Source: Acanthosepion pharaonis
Taxonomy: Eukaryota; Mollusca; Cephalopoda; Sepiida; Sepiidae
Reading direction: 5' to 3'
DNA: 64,000 nucleotides
Assembly (NCBI GenBank): GCA_903632075.3
Contig: CAHIKZ030002035.1
Location: forward strand, 1,188,501 to 1,252,500
The translations under genes and the position numbers were made by a program. This document shows positions 1 through 11,049 of the stretch, piece after piece. Position 1 is the stretch's first letter. Each line of letters opens with the position of its first letter. The notes beneath the pieces were generated by a model. It ran no database searches, was not told where the DNA came from, and saw only the letters and a list, made by a program, of their open reading frames with translations.

Positions 1-384
1 CCACTCCTCTGCAAGAATCCGAGTGGATTTAGAAAAAGCAGGCCGGCAACTGCTCTAATCCATTTTCATTCACCGTATACTGGAATAGATGAAAGAATTC
101 AACAAAGAGGTCGCAATGTTTTGTTGAATTTCGTAGTGTTTGATTCCATCAACAGAAATCTCATGTTCAAAATCCTCCAACTCTATGGTATACTCTTCAG
201 AACTTCAGAGGTAACTAAAGCTCTGTATGGAACCAACACTGCCACCATTGTATCGCTTGATGGCGAGACTGATTCATTTCACTTTAAAGCTCCTTTTCAT
301 TTTATAGTTCTTCTCTCAACATGGAGGAGAAGGTTAAGTAATATCAGTCCTCATGTGTGTCATTGAATGCTGGACAATGTCTTT

Positions 385-560
385 ACAGATGATAGAAGGA
401 CTTGATAAAGCAGAAATGTGGTTGTATAGAAAGATGTTAAGAATAACATGGACGAAACATGTGAGCAACGACGACGATTTAGAGAAACAAAGAGGACACT
501 TATAGTTAGCATCAGGAAGACAGATAAAATGTCTATGGCTCATAATGAAGAAATACAGCA
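385..560 (+). pseudogene. RTE-like LINE, 3' ORF fragment
   Basis: Reads as the tail region of an RTE-type reverse transcriptase: KAEMWLYRKMLRITW followed by HVSNDDD, then after a frameshift RQIKCLWLIMKK. Better kept relatives at 39275-40375 read IRKRQLKFLGHIMRKEG at the equivalent point. Frame breaks and stops make it non-functional. Confidence 0.65.
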
Positions 561-575
561 TTGTACACGTACTTA

Positions 576-636
576 TTATAAAGGGTGTTTCATTAAGACG
601 GATTATATATAAGGGTGTTTCATTAATACGGATCAA
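576..636. repeat. Two-copy ~27-bp direct repeat
   Basis: The phrase AAGGGTGTTTCATTAA occurs twice in succession, each time followed by a nearly identical ACGGAT segment. It is a small local duplication next to the LINE scrap. Confidence 0.7.
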
Positions 637-830
637 AGTCAGCAGTAAATATATCAGTGTTATCCGTGAAAATTTATTTCCCTATTGGATCATGTTCTTT
701 AAGTCATAGCAATTATGAGTGAAAAATAATATCGCCCAAATGTCCACCAAATCTGAAAGAGAAAAAAAAAATCATTAGAAGCTTAAACTAAATTCGCATT
801 AAAACCTGTCCAAGTTATTGGAACAACCTT

Positions 831-832
<2 letters not shown>

Positions 833-874
<42 letters not shown>
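833..874. repeat. (TA)n microsatellite
   Basis: Uninterrupted TA dinucleotides, about 21 units, just upstream of a hairpin repeat. Confidence 0.97.
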
Positions 875-879
<5 letters not shown>

Positions 880-903
880 TTCATATGGACAAAAACAGTT
901 GAC

Positions 904-1184
904 TCACTATAAAGAGGCAACTAGTTTCGGTGCATTTCTGCACCTAGACTGGTGAGAATCAAAAATGGTTATGGATAAAATGGATAACCATTTTCTTTTC
1001 TCACCAGATGAGGTGCAACTGAAATCCACCGAAACGAAGTTTCCTCTTTGTAGTAAGTAATCTGTTTTTGTCTGTATGAAAAATTATAATAAATAATTAT
1101 CGCTCTACTATCGGTATCGAGCCCTCTTTTGAATTAATGCTGTGATCGTAAGAACTCATATATTATTTTCGTTCTCATTGCATT

Positions 1185-1185
<1 letters not shown>
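904..1185. repeat. Hairpin-forming dispersed repeat, copy 1
   Basis: Two halves are inverted: AAAGAGGCAAC near 911 faces GTTTCCTCTTT near 1039, TTTCGGTG faces CACCGAAA, and TGGTGAGAA with ATGGTTAT faces ATAACCAT with TCTCACCA. A ~150-bp imperfect hairpin results. The right arm and ~120 bp after it (AAAATTATAATAAATAATT, then GAGCCCTCTTTT) recur at 37640-37830. MITE-like; family not recognised. Confidence 0.65.
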
Positions 1186-1186
<1 letters not shown>

Positions 1187-1244
<58 letters not shown>

Positions 1245-1304
1245 GTTCAGTTTTATAATTACATGAATATATATATATATATATTTTTTTTGTATGAATG
1301 ATTC

Positions 1305-1351
<47 letters not shown>
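1187..1351. repeat. Cluster of three (TA)n tracts
   Basis: TA tracts at about 1187-1241, 1267-1283 and 1308-1351 with short unique spacers. Open frames here are YIYI translations of the repeat. Confidence 0.95.
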
Positions 1352-1352
<1 letters not shown>

Positions 1353-2227
1353 TATAGAACATATGATCGCCTTCAATAGATTTCAAATTTCGCTCATCGA
1401 ATCATCCCCGAAAAACTGTTTAATTTCTTTTCCGAATAGTTTCCATCAGTTTATTTCCACATTTCCGCAAAATCTGATAGATATACACTGTGAATACACA
1501 TGCTCACTCAACTGCATCGCCAAGTGAGTAGCCCAAGAGAATAGTTTTTGTTGACTCATGCGCAGTACGGTTGAATGTGCGATTACAAGTTACATCAAAG
1601 AAACGCAACCTGTCCAAAATATCTAGATATTTTGCGGAGGGACCGCGTAGAAATGTTAGCCTTCTGGTGTCTTCTTTCTCTTCGGACAGGCCCTTCACTG
1701 CCAGTTACATCAAGAGGATAGGCAAATTACCGAGAGAGTTGTATGTGTTCGTTTTTTAATTATTTTCTCTCGCCTAATAATAGCAAATGCTTTGGCATTT
1801 AAGTGGACAAAAGTAGACACTTTTGCTCAAAGCCGCTTGGTGATAATAATTTTCAAATCCTGTTGACATAAGAAGACCTAATGGTGTGGTGTATTTTTAG
1901 AGCAGACTCACAGAGGTTACCCGGTTTTAGGCGGTGGGCAGGAAATGGTAGGTTGAACTGGAATAGCCGTTGGAAACTGTCGGGTTGTGGCTGAATGAAA
2001 CGAAGGAGCATTTACGAAAATATGGGAGTGCGTGGGAGGATGAGAGGGGGAGAGCAAGGCAGTGATAAGAAAAACGGGGGTGGGGGAGAATGAATAAATT
2101 AAGTAACGATTACGCGTTTAGAGAAGGAGCAAGAGAAGGTGAAGAAAAAAGGAAATGGGAAATGGAAAGAATGAAAATGTAAAACAGAGAAAAATATAGA
2201 GGAAATAAAGAAAAAGGAGAATGAAGA

Positions 2228-2372
2228 AGAAGAAGAAGAAGAAGAAGAAGAAGAAGAAGAAGAAGAAGGGGAGGAAGAAGAAGAAGAAGAAGAAGAAGAA
2301 GAAGAAGAAGAAGAAGAAGAAGGGGAGGAAGAAGAAGAAGAAGAAGAAGGGGAGGAAGAAGAAGAAGAAGAA
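2228..2372. repeat. (GAA)n microsatellite
   Basis: About 145 bp of GAA units broken three times by a GGGGAG variant. On the opposite strand it gives a meaningless poly-Phe frame. The flanks are purine-rich. Confidence 0.96.
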
Positions 2373-2469
2373 ATAAAGGAAGAAAATGAAAAACTTAAGG
2401 AAAGATGACATGTAAAGAGAATAAAGAAAAAGAAGAACTAGGGTAAAGAAAGAAATAAACAAAGACTGA

Positions 2470-2470
<1 letters not shown>

Positions 2471-2518
<48 letters not shown>
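2471..2518. repeat. (TA)n microsatellite
   Basis: About 24 TA units in otherwise unique A-rich sequence. Confidence 0.96.
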
Positions 2519-2521
<3 letters not shown>

Positions 2522-2601
2522 AAATATACACTTAAGGTGTGCTATATTTATAGAATAAAGTACACAATATCAGAGATAGAGCGTGTGTAAATATAAAAAT
2601 A

Positions 2602-2646
2602 TTGGCCTGACGATTGCATCTAGCAAGAAACAGCCTGCCGCTTCTA
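2602..2646 (+). ncRNA. Hammerhead-ribozyme-like motif HH1
   Basis: CTGACGA (2607-2613) matches the CUGANGA core. Next is a 4-bp stem TTGC/GCAA with loop ATCTA, then GAAA (2627-2630). The expected GUH cleavage triplet reads GCC, so activity is doubtful. A short stem I (GGC/GCT) is possible. The motif has the same layout as HH2 at 22697, with compensating changes in stem II. Type I hammerheads are known in Penelope-like elements; assignment to such an element is inference. Confidence 0.5.
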
Positions 2647-2666
2647 AGTGTTGACTTCAGTGTTCA

Positions 2667-2668
<2 letters not shown>

Positions 2669-2732
<64 letters not shown>

Positions 2733-2749
2733 TGTGTGTGTGTGTGTAT
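2669..2749. repeat. (TA)n-(TG)n compound microsatellite
   Basis: TA units switch to TG units at about 2702; the TG part has one TATG interruption. Confidence 0.96.
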
Positions 2750-3039
2750 CAGCTCTCTTACAACTCTAGTAATAAAGATATTTTCAATAAATAGAAAACT
2801 ATATATGTAGATGCACTAATAAAAAACTAAATAAAAAGTTAATCTAAAATACCTCCACAATATTAAGATTGAGAACAAATTGCATAAGTACAGAAAATGC
2901 AACAGGGGGTGGCAACTGAATATATAGCCGGAGACGTCCAACAACTGAAATGTGATATTTGTAGTAAGTTAAGAAAATTGAACACTTCTAGAAAAAGAAG
3001 AATGAAAAAGAGAAGAAGAAGAAGAAGATCCTGAGAGAC

Positions 3040-3200
3040 CCCTTTCAGCCTACTATCAGCATGAGTGATGCAAACCTTAAGGAGAGTGTTTCGTTGAACC
3101 TTCTCGGGCTAAGGTTCTCGACTGATATGAAATGGATAGGCTATATTGATTTCATTACTAGTTCAGATGCTAAGAAAGTTGGTTCACAATAAAGAGAAAG
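3040..3200 (+). pseudogene. Jockey/CR1-like LINE fragment
   Basis: Translates as SMSDANLKESVSLNLLGLRF then STDMKWIGYID, the region after the RT fingers/palm in Jockey-type elements. The same segment recurs near 56550 (+) and 56830-56937 (-). Both sides are truncated. Confidence 0.65.
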
Positions 3201-3326
3201 AAGTAAAATTAATGTAAGACTTGCCTGTAGAGAACATTACAGAAGACAACAATAATTAGAGCAACAACAACAACAAAGGAGGAGAGAGAAGGAAAACGTG
3301 AAGGAAACATAATATGTAAAGATAAT

Positions 3327-3339
3327 AAAGATAAAATGA

Positions 3340-3371
<32 letters not shown>

Positions 3372-3470
3372 AAAGAAAAGAAAGTTAAAGAAAGAAAGAA
3401 AGAAAGAAAGAAAAGAAAGTTAAAAGACGGAAAGAAAGAAAAAAGAAAGAAAGAAAAGAAAAGAAAGTTA

Positions 3471-3501
<31 letters not shown>

Positions 3502-4590
3502 TTAAAAGACGAAAAGAAAGAAAAAAGAAAGAAAGTTAAAAGACGGAAAGAAAAAAAAAAAAAGAAAGAAAAAGAAAGAAAGAAAAGAAAAGAAAGTTAA
3601 AGAAAGAAAAGAAAGAAAGTTAAAAGACGAAAAGAAAGAAAAAAAAGAAAGAAAGTTAAAAAGACGGAAAGAAAGAAAAAAAGAAAAAAAAAAAAGAAAG
3701 AAAAGAAAAGAAAAGTTAAAGAAAGAAAGAAAGAAAGAAAGAAAGTTAAAAGACGAAAAGAAAGAAAAAAGAAAGAAAGTTAAAAGACGGAAAGAAAGAA
3801 AAAAGAAAGAAAGAAAAAAGAAAAGAAAGAAAAGAAAAGAAAGTTAAAGAAAGAAAGAAAGAAAGAAAAGAAAGTTAAAAAGACGAAAAGAAAGAAAAAA
3901 AAAAGAAAGTTAAAAGACGGAAAGAAAAAAAAAGAAAAAAAGAAAAAGAAAGAAAGAAAAAGAAAAGTTAAAGAAAAGAAAGAAAGAAAGAAAGAAAGAA
4001 AGTTAAAAAAGACGAAAAGAAAGAAAAAAAAGAAAGAAAGTTAAAAGACGGAAAGAAAGAAAAAAAAAGAAAGAAAAAAAGAAAGAAAGAAAAGAAAAGA
4101 AAGTTAAAGAAAGAAAGAAAGAAAGAAAGAAAGTTAAAAGACGAAAAGAAAGAAAAAAAGAAAGAAAGTTAAAAGACGGAAAGAAAGAAAAAAGAAAGAA
4201 AGAAAAAAGAAAGAAAGAAAAGAAAAGAAAGTTAAAGAAAGAAAGAAAGAAAGAAAGAAAGTTAAAAGACGAAAAGAAAGAAAAAAAGAAAGAAAGTTAA
4301 AAGACGGAAAGAAAGAAAAAAGAAAGAAAGAAAAAAAAAAAGAAAAGAAAAGAAAAGAAAGTTAAAGAAAGAAAGAAAGAAAGAAAGAAAGTTAAAAGAC
4401 GAAAAGAAAGAAAAAAAAAGAAAGAAAGTTAAAAGACGGAAAGAAAGAAAAAAGAAAGAAAGAAAAAAGAAAGAAAGAAAAGAAAAGAAAGTTAAAGAAA
4501 GAAAGAAAGAAAGAAAAAAGAAAGAAAGAAAGAAAGAAAAGAAAAGAAAAGAAAGTTAAAAGAAAGAAAGAAAGAAAGAAAGAAAAGATA
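3327..4590. repeat. (GAAA)n array with ~116-132-bp higher-order unit
   Basis: GAAA tetranucleotides over 1.26 kb, punctuated by GTTAAAAGACGG at 3426, 3542, 3663, 3786, 3916, 4047, 4175, 4303 and 4435. Each higher-order unit contains one GACGG and one GACGA variant box. Spacing rises from 116 to about 132 bp along the array. Lys/Arg-rich and Phe/Ser-rich frames here are artefacts. Confidence 0.92.
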
Positions 4591-4635
4591 TTGTCTGAAT
4601 TTTGATTTGAAATTTTCACTGTATAATTTTCCGTG

Positions 4636-5022
4636 TATATTATTATTATTTCTTTCCATGTCCCAACTAGAGACCTAAGGTCAGAAATGGCTTCATGACA
4701 TTTTCAACTGATCAGTTTTGTAAAAATAAAATAAAGATCACATACATTTTACAGAGATGAAGCTGTTTATAATGTGTGAGTTATACTTGTCCTTACATTT
4801 TTTTGCATTTCTTTAAGGCATGGTCTATAAGGAATCCATTCAATGTGTCTTTCAGAATATTTTCCAATCAATCCGAGGGCCCCAACTTACTACAACTGGA
4901 AATATTGATGTCGTCAAGTGCCACATATTTTGAGGGTTCTACTTCAAGATCCTTGTATTTTGATAGGGTTTTGAAGATCTTCAAACATACAGTATAATCT
5001 GCAGGGACTACTATGTGAATAA
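4636..5022 (-). pseudogene. Non-LTR retrotransposon 3' end, copy 1 of a tandem pair
   Basis: The minus strand encodes CLKIFKTLSKYKDLEVE, the C-terminal block shared with 5231-5430, 17040-17720 and 54046-54476. The block ends with a conserved 3' UTR (ACCTTAGGTCTCT on this strand) and an (AAT)n tail at 4637-4652. Stops and frameshifts are present. The PD...D-like spacing in better copies resembles a restriction-like endonuclease; this is not proven. Confidence 0.65.
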
Positions 5023-5026
5023 GAAA

Positions 5027-5430
5027 GCATTATTATTATTATTAATTTATTTCCTTTGATTTCTGATTTGTACTCATTGCTTTCTGGGTCCCACCCAGAG
5101 ACCTAAGGTTAGAAATGGCATCCTCCACTGAAAAAAAAATTACATAGACAAAGCCCTTCGTAAGGTGTGGGCTGTACTCGTGAGACCAATTTTTTGTATT
5201 TCTTTAAGACATGGACTTCCAGGAATCACTTCAATTAGTTTTACTGAAATCTTTTCCAATCAATCCGAGGGCTCCAACTACAACAGGGGTTGTTGATGTT
5301 CCCATGTGCCATATTTTTGAGATTTCAATTTCAAGGTCCTTGTATTTGGATAGCTTTTTGAAGATCTTCAAAGATACATTGCAGTCTGCAGGAACTGCCA
5401 TATTAATAAGCAGACACCTTTTTTTGTGTG
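5027..5430 (-). pseudogene. Non-LTR retrotransposon 3' end, copy 2
   Basis: The minus strand reads KKRCLLINMAVPADCNVSLK, then KKLSKYKDLEIEISKIWHM and VVVGALGLIGK, an intact stretch of the domain. Its 3' UTR and (AAT)n tail (5028-5045) abut copy 1. The frame is lost beyond GLIGK, so it is a dead, 5'-truncated insertion. Confidence 0.75.
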
Positions 5431-5639
5431 CAATATTATTTTTAATATTATACACCATTAAATTAAATGCATGGACAAGTAAATAGATTATGCTCGAAAT
5501 GTTAAGTGTGACATAACTTGAAAGGTCAGCTGGTCGAGAAATATGCATCCACTTAATGCAGAAACAGCGTATAAAAAAGGGGCTCTTGTGTTTTTATATG
5601 TCATGTCCTTTCAGTGTGTGAGTGATCAGGGCTCTCCGC

Positions 5640-5940
5640 CACTTCTTAGGATTACGACCATATCACAGTGAGACACCGGTTCCCGTATGATCACCGAATT
5701 TAAGCCACCTCGAGCTTTGTCAGTACCTAGATGGGTGATCGCTTGGCAATATCAGATGTTGTAAGCTTGGATGTACGAGTGGTGCAATGGATATTGGCTC
5801 GGAGTGGTTAATCGGAGAGCCGGGTTCTAATTTCAGTTGGATTCGTTATATTCACTTACGCGCAAATACCCTTGGCAAAGGTCTGAATCCACTTCAGCTA
5901 TGGGTTAATTGATAAGATTTGTATTAATAAATCATTATTA
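5640..5940 (+). mobile_element. 5S-tRNA dimeric SINE, copy 1
   Basis: A 5S-like segment (5650-5768) runs straight into a tRNA-derived SINE head (GTGGTGCAATGGATA A-box region, GGGTTCTAATTTC B-box region) and the body CACTTACGCGCAAATACCC...CAGCTATGGGTT. The same body follows the head in the full SINE at 22095-22510. The 3' end is AT-rich. Both modules carry internal pol III promoter regions. The same module order is seen at 46630-46830. Confidence 0.75.
5650..5768 (+). pseudogene. 5S rRNA-derived module
   Basis: About 119 nt, the length of 5S rRNA. It contains TACGACCATATCAC, a damaged CACCG...TTAAGC region and the C-box GATGGGTGATCGC, ending GTTGTAAGCTT. Many substitutions relative to animal 5S. 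It acts here as the head of a SINE rather than as an rRNA gene. Confidence 0.8.
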
Positions 5941-6059
5941 TCTCTAAAAATGTCTGACAATCTAAAATATTTTCTGGCTTTAAATAACCTACAAAGGGTT
6001 GATAAAACAAAGCAATCAAATCAACTTCCTCTCCTTAAATCTACTCTTTTTTTAATTCC

Positions 6060-6560
6060 TTGTCTTTGTATCTACTTCGTTACTCATACTTATCGAGAAG
6101 GTTTTCTTGTTCCCTGTGACGTCCCTGAACACAGCCTTCGCTCGCTTCGTTCGGGTGTCGCCGCTCCAAACGTGACGTCCGCCTGTCGCGTCAATCGTGT
6201 TGTCTCGTCCTGTGACGACCAACTGGCTTGGTATCGGTCGCGGCACCCAAATGTGACGTTCTAACCTTTCGGTGATTCGGATGGGAATCTGGTTAGATTC
6301 GATATCAGCCTCGTCGTTCCCAATTCGCTTCCAACGCCTGGTTACCAAAGTAACTGCGTTGATCTCCAGTCCGCCTACCCACGTTGTGAATCGATCTTAG
6401 GCAGACGAAATCAATCAGTCGTTGGGGCCGCAATACAAGTTGGGTCCAAGCGGGGGTGGTATCGCACAAATACGTATAAAAGAAATAAAATGATAACTCA
6501 AAAGTTCAAGGTATCAAAGAAAAGGATAACAAACTTTATGTCTAGTTGTTGGATACATAG
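6060..6560 (+). repeat. GC-richer dispersed repeat, copy 1
   Basis: Shares several blocks, in order, with the minus strand of 31880-32340: GTTCGGGTGTCGC, TTCCCAA-TCGCTT, CTACCCACGTTGTGAAT with GATCTTAG-CAGACGA, and AACAAACTTTATGTC. CpG is more frequent than in the surroundings. TATAAAAG occurs at about 6474. The family is not recognised; LTR or 5' UTR of a retroelement is possible. Confidence 0.55.
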
Positions 6561-7560
6561 GACTGCGTCTTTCTCCTGACCCGTTCTATGGATTGTGACA
6601 CGTTGTTTTCCGTTAGGCGAGTTTTAACACTTCAAGTTGTTTGCTCTTTAAGAAATTGGTTTTTTGTGTGTCTTCGGGCGAAAGTCGAAAAAAACTTATT
6701 TTGGTGGTCTGGATCTAAGTCTCTCTTCAAAATAATTGTTCTTTGATTGAAGATGAGTCCGGAAATTGCGCGAATCTTGGTCAGCTGATGCGAGCACCCT
6801 TCAACTCTCCGGGAAAACTTCCGCAACAACTCTCTGCTGGAACTCTCTGCTGGAACTGATTTCTGCTCGCTGCGACTTTGCTTATATGGACGCCGACGAA
6901 AACCGGGGTGGGTTTGTCGGCGTCAGAGGTTCCTCGATAATTCTAAATACATATCCACTTCTTTTATTTTTGGTTAGGAATTTTCCACTTTTTTTCCATT
7001 TTTTGGAGCCTTCTCTTACTCCCACCTTCTCACCATACTTCAGAGGGGCGTGAACTGCCCTCCCCACTTCTTCGTAGCAACCTCTCATACCCATCCTCTA
7101 GGTGGGCGGCGACAGCTTCCTCCTTGTGTCACGTGATCACCACTCGGCCAATGATATCCAGCCGGGCGTGTGCGATCCCGCGGGCTTTGTTTCAGGGAAA
7201 AAAAATATCTTGCTTAAAAAAAAAAATTATCTTTTTCTTTTCCTTTTCTTTCTTTTAATCGAAGTTCTCATTTTCTCTGGCCGCAAATAGAACAATGCGA
7301 TCGGTGGTGGTCATAACTCTTGTTCTCATCTGGACTTCGTCAGTCAGATTATCGCTAATTATCAGAATGGGTGGTCTATTTGACACAACACAATCGTCCA
7401 TCGCCTCGAAAAAAAAAACATTTCCATGGTTCCAGTCATTCTTTGGTGCACATTTCTGATAACATAGTTTTATTATCGCAGCCAAAGATGTCTTGTCAAA
7501 AGAAAAACGGTCAGTCGCCACCTCGTGTGCGGCTTTGACACAATTAATTTTTCATATCTA
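6561..7560. other. Unassigned GC-richer segment
   Basis: Continues the composition of the preceding repeat, with an AACTCTCTGCTGG direct duplication at about 6826-6855 and several CpGs. Open frames stay below 100 codons and show no family motifs. No TIRs or LTR ends were found. Confidence 0.4.
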
Positions 7561-8934
7561 TCCAAAGCCCTGTAGTTCACCTGTTTTTTGTCAATTATCA
7601 AACTAACATTTTCAATTGGATTTTTCTTTGGCTAGTCGGTCTGTGGTTTGCCAATCAGATGTTTTCCCGCATTAGCGGTTTGTTTATGTATCCCCGATAA
7701 CACAGCTCGTCGCCAGAACACAACGATTCCCTTATCCACTTAGAATTTTTCTGTCATTGTAATGACAGTTTTTGCCATTTGCTACTTATCAAAATATCCT
7801 TATCCATTGTTCTCTAGTCGTGGGTGTCCTACTTATCATCCACGTTTGGGTCTCGCCTCTCTTTTCTTTTCTTTCCTTCCTCTCTTTCCTTTCTTTTCTT
7901 TTTGCCTTGGTAAATGGTGCCACATCCCACCCGACTTCTATTGCCTTAATAGGACATGTGAGTGTCAAATTCTCTAAGTCTACTTTAAAATTCCACCAGA
8001 AAGTAGCAAATAAATGAATGAAAATATGATTCCGTAAGTGGATCAAATGTTTGACATTGTTGCAAGGTTATTCCATTCTAAAAAATACCAGGAAAAAGGC
8101 TGTAGAAGGCAGCGACCGAAAACATGCGATAAATACAAACAAGGTAGGGAAATAAGAACGAAAGTATGGTTTTGTAAACGCACTTCTTTGAAATTCTGAC
8201 CGAATTGCTTTACCTTCAAGATTACTTTGCTTCCATAGTGCATCCACTAATTAAGATCGTCTCTTTCACTCAGTGTTTTATAACAGAAAAATGCTTCATA
8301 CGCGTGCAACCATTTTTTATCTCTTTTCACAGCGTGCTCGACAAAGCAGTTTCATTAACGCTTTAAACTGAATAAAATTCCCAAGCATGTACTTAATTTT
8401 ATTTCATTAGTATTTTCACTTTGTTTTTAGTTTTTGACAGCGAAAAAAATGTTAGATTTCGTGACTTATTTTCTCAGCACACACCTTAAATGATTATTCT
8501 TGTTTTCTTTTTTTTTTGTGGAAGAGAATTCTTTCATCTTTCTTACTGTTCTTGAAATGTGCAAATGTGTAAAATGTTTCAACATGTGAGGGCGACATTT
8601 TTTGCGATTTTTTTTTCTTTCTTTTATGCCTGTCCGATTCATTTGGTCATTGCTTACATGTAAAAGCACAAATGTGATTAAGATGAAAGAAGCAAAATAT
8701 CTGCAGGAGTAACCAGCGAAATTCGAATACATGAAAGACGCCAATGTATTTTGCCTTACACAATCTGACGTATTAAGAAGCTTTTATCATCCTCCTCATC
8801 ATCAGAAACAACCGACCTGAAGCTGAGTTTGTGATTCGTCATGATAATTTATAATGTTTGAGGTGAATCATAATTTTTAGGATTAATAACTATCTTTGAG
8901 ACTCCCTAACTTTTGTGATGAATCAAAATTTCTG
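7561..8934. other. AT-rich DNA without recognised features
   Basis: Only a pyrimidine tract (about 7858-7902) and T-rich runs stand out. No gene, TIR or promoter could be supported. Confidence 0.5.
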
Positions 8935-9147
8935 TCTATATTTCTGAGATATTACGTACATTGTTTACATTATTCTGACTGTTGTCCTCATCTTTGTGGC
9001 CATATTTATTACAACGTTTCGGCTGTCGTAACAAATCCGGTCTTCTTCGTGGGGTTGGAATGTCGAACTGAACCCTTTATTTCAGTCACTGTTCTTATTC
9101 CACGTGCCATGTTTAATGGACGTCAGTTATCAGTTATTTCCTGTTAA
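8935..9147 (+). repeat. R1 dispersed repeat, copy 1
   Basis: Family R1 carries TTTCTGAGAT, TTACATTATTC, GTCCTCATCTTTG, ATATTTATTACAACGTTTCGG, a hairpin, GGAATGTCGAACTGAACCC and CACGTGCCATGTTTAATGGA. This copy has most blocks, with the hairpin degraded. Other copies lie at 9365, 33785, 34075, 38930, 40510, 51190, 52965 and 56260. Confidence 0.8.
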
Positions 9148-9364
9148 CCAGTAATAAGGAGTGCCAGAGAAAAGCGATAATAACAATAAAAATTGCAATA
9201 CGAGCTCTGGTAAAAACATGATATGATAAAAGCAAAAATTGCAATATGAGCGCTGATAAAAATGATTGCTGATATTAGGCTTATAATATCCAGAAATTCA
9301 TACACAGAAGTCCACAACGACACATGGCACAGTGGATAAAGGCATTAGTTAGATCCAGTCACAG

Positions 9365-9670
9365 GAGAGAACTGATAACTGACATCCATTAAACATGGTG
9401 CGTGGTACTAGAACAGTCTACCACAGTGAGCGAAATAAAGGGTTCTGGTCGACATTCTAACCACCTGAAGAAGGCCGGAGCGTACAAGGTCCGAAACGTT
9501 GTAATAAATATGGCGACGAAGATGAGGACAATAGTCCGAATAATGTAAATAGTGTACATAATACCTCATCTCAGAAATATAGACATATACTGAAGGGCTG
9601 AAACGTTGTAATAAATATGGCGACAAAGATAAGGACAATAGACCGAATAATGTAAATAGTGTACATAATT
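9365..9670 (-). repeat. R1 dispersed repeat, copy 2 with partial duplicate
   Basis: Inverted relative to copy 1 and 220 bp away. It includes CCTGAAGAAGGCCGGAGCGT then GGTCCGAAACGTTGT, a potential hairpin. The block AACGTTGTAATAAATATGG is repeated at about 9601-9670, so the inner end is duplicated. Confidence 0.85.
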
Positions 9671-9905
9671 TTTGTAACTAAAAATTTACGCGTGTCATAA
9701 TATTTGAGACTATTCGTACTGCTCGCAAATAATCATAATCTTTGAGGCAAGTCATAAATTTTGAATGAATAATAATCTTTGAGACTAGAAATATTATTTT
9801 AAAATGAGTTATAATATTTGAGACTATTCGTATCCATGGCGACTAATAATAAACTTTAAGATTAGTAACAACCTTTGAGACGAATCATAATCTTAATCTA
9901 ATGAG
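9671..9905. repeat. Degenerate short-period repeat around CTTTGAGAC
   Basis: The words TAATCTTTGAGAC, TAATATTTGAGAC and AACCTTTGAGAC recur seven or more times at irregular 25-60-bp spacing; related words occur at 8840-8905. It looks like a decayed minisatellite split by R1 insertions. Confidence 0.6.
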
Positions 9906-10186
9906 CGAGACAGATATTAGTTTGTTTAATTTGTTATCCATTCTAAATATATATCATGAGATATATTTCTATAAAGAATCAATCAGATATCTCACACTTC
10001 GCATAAATTTATCAGATACCTTTCATATCTCTTGTCAAAGTAGACATCTTAGTTAAAAAATGCAAAAGGGTGTATTACCAAGAAACCAGTGAACAACCTA
10101 ATCCTAGAAAGATCTTCAAATTTTTCGATTCAATACACTTGACGAAATCAGGATTCTATATATCAGTTACTGATATTTAGTTACAT

Positions 10187-10187
10187 T

Positions 10188-10248
<61 letters not shown>
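10187..10248. repeat. (TA)n-(TG)n compound microsatellite
   Basis: TA units to about 10212 followed by TG units. Confidence 0.96.
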
Positions 10249-10250
<2 letters not shown>

Positions 10251-10328
10251 TTTAAGACATTTTTATGTTTACACATTCTTTTTTATAGATACAAATATTT
10301 CAGTAAATACTCCGAGAAATTGTCATAG

Positions 10329-10728
10329 AAAATAATTGTCGAACTTTGTCCATTTCATAATGTGTGATGTCATTTGTTTACATTTGGATACGCATCGATC
10401 AGATATAAGTGTATGTGAGAAAATGATGTAAAATTGTAGTTTAAAAACAGTAAAATCGACCTTGCTAACCGGAACGCTCCTCTGTGGCGAAATCGGTAAA
10501 AGCACGCCAGGCTATATGAGAGTTCAGTATAGGATACAGGTTCGATTCCTGTCGGAGGACGCATATTTTCTATGACATTTTCTAGGACATTCAGGCCGGT
10601 AAATACTGTTTAATACTGTTTATTATCAACAGAGCATTTACTTAAATATTTGTATGTATAAAAAAAGAATGTATAAACATAAGAAATTCTTAAAATAATT
10701 ATCGGACTATGTCCATTTCATAATATAT

Positions 10729-10730
<2 letters not shown>
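10329..10730 (+). mobile_element. tRNA-like element flanked by 34-bp direct repeats
   Basis: AATAATTGTCG-ACT-TGTCCATTTCATAAT occurs at both ends with four or so mismatches. Between them lie a tRNA-like unit (10478-10559), the block GACATTCAGGCCGGTAAAT and a hairpin-prone GTTTATTATCAAC. The structure matches one and a bit units of the tandem array at 19787-20500, where the unit is 357 bp. Confidence 0.7.
10478..10559 (+). pseudogene. tRNA-like sequence in a repeat
   Basis: Acceptor arms TCCTCTG and CGGAGGA can pair. The A-box region TGGCGAAATCGGT and B-box GGTTCGATTCC are clear. The anticodon arm is degenerate and the variable region long, as in Leu/Ser-type tRNAs. Since it sits inside a repeated element, it is read as a SINE promoter module, not a tRNA gene. 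Confidence 0.65.

Positions 10731-10733
<3 letters not shown>

Positions 10734-10774
<41 letters not shown>
10734..10774. repeat. (TA)n microsatellite
   Basis: About 20 TA units directly beyond the right direct repeat of the preceding element. Confidence 0.95.
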
Positions 10775-10778
<4 letters not shown>

Positions 10779-11049
10779 TCGAAGGAGATAGCTGTAGATA
10801 GGATTTTACGTAGGTAATCAAAACTGATATTGTATGTTTATCAGGAATATATGTTTCAAACGACTGACTCGTGTTAACAGAATAAAATATACTTTGATTC
10901 TAATATTTGTAAAAACATATCGCTCTCCTTATATTCTCTACCACAGAAGGAAGCGTATCACGCCCACACACACACGCATATATATATATATGCATGTGTG
11001 TGTGTGTATGTATGTATATTATTGAATCTACCCCAACCAAGGCAGTAAA

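Noticed and set aside
2118..2531. 137-codon minus-strand open frame rich in Phe and Leu
   Set aside because: It is the translation of GAA and TA microsatellites; all registers are similarly open.
5650..5768. Functional 5S rRNA gene
   Set aside because: Many substitutions in otherwise invariant 5S regions, and it is fused without a terminator to a SINE head.
10478..10559. Functional tRNA gene
   Set aside because: It lies within a dispersed repeat flanked by direct repeats, and the anticodon arm does not form a proper 7-nt loop.
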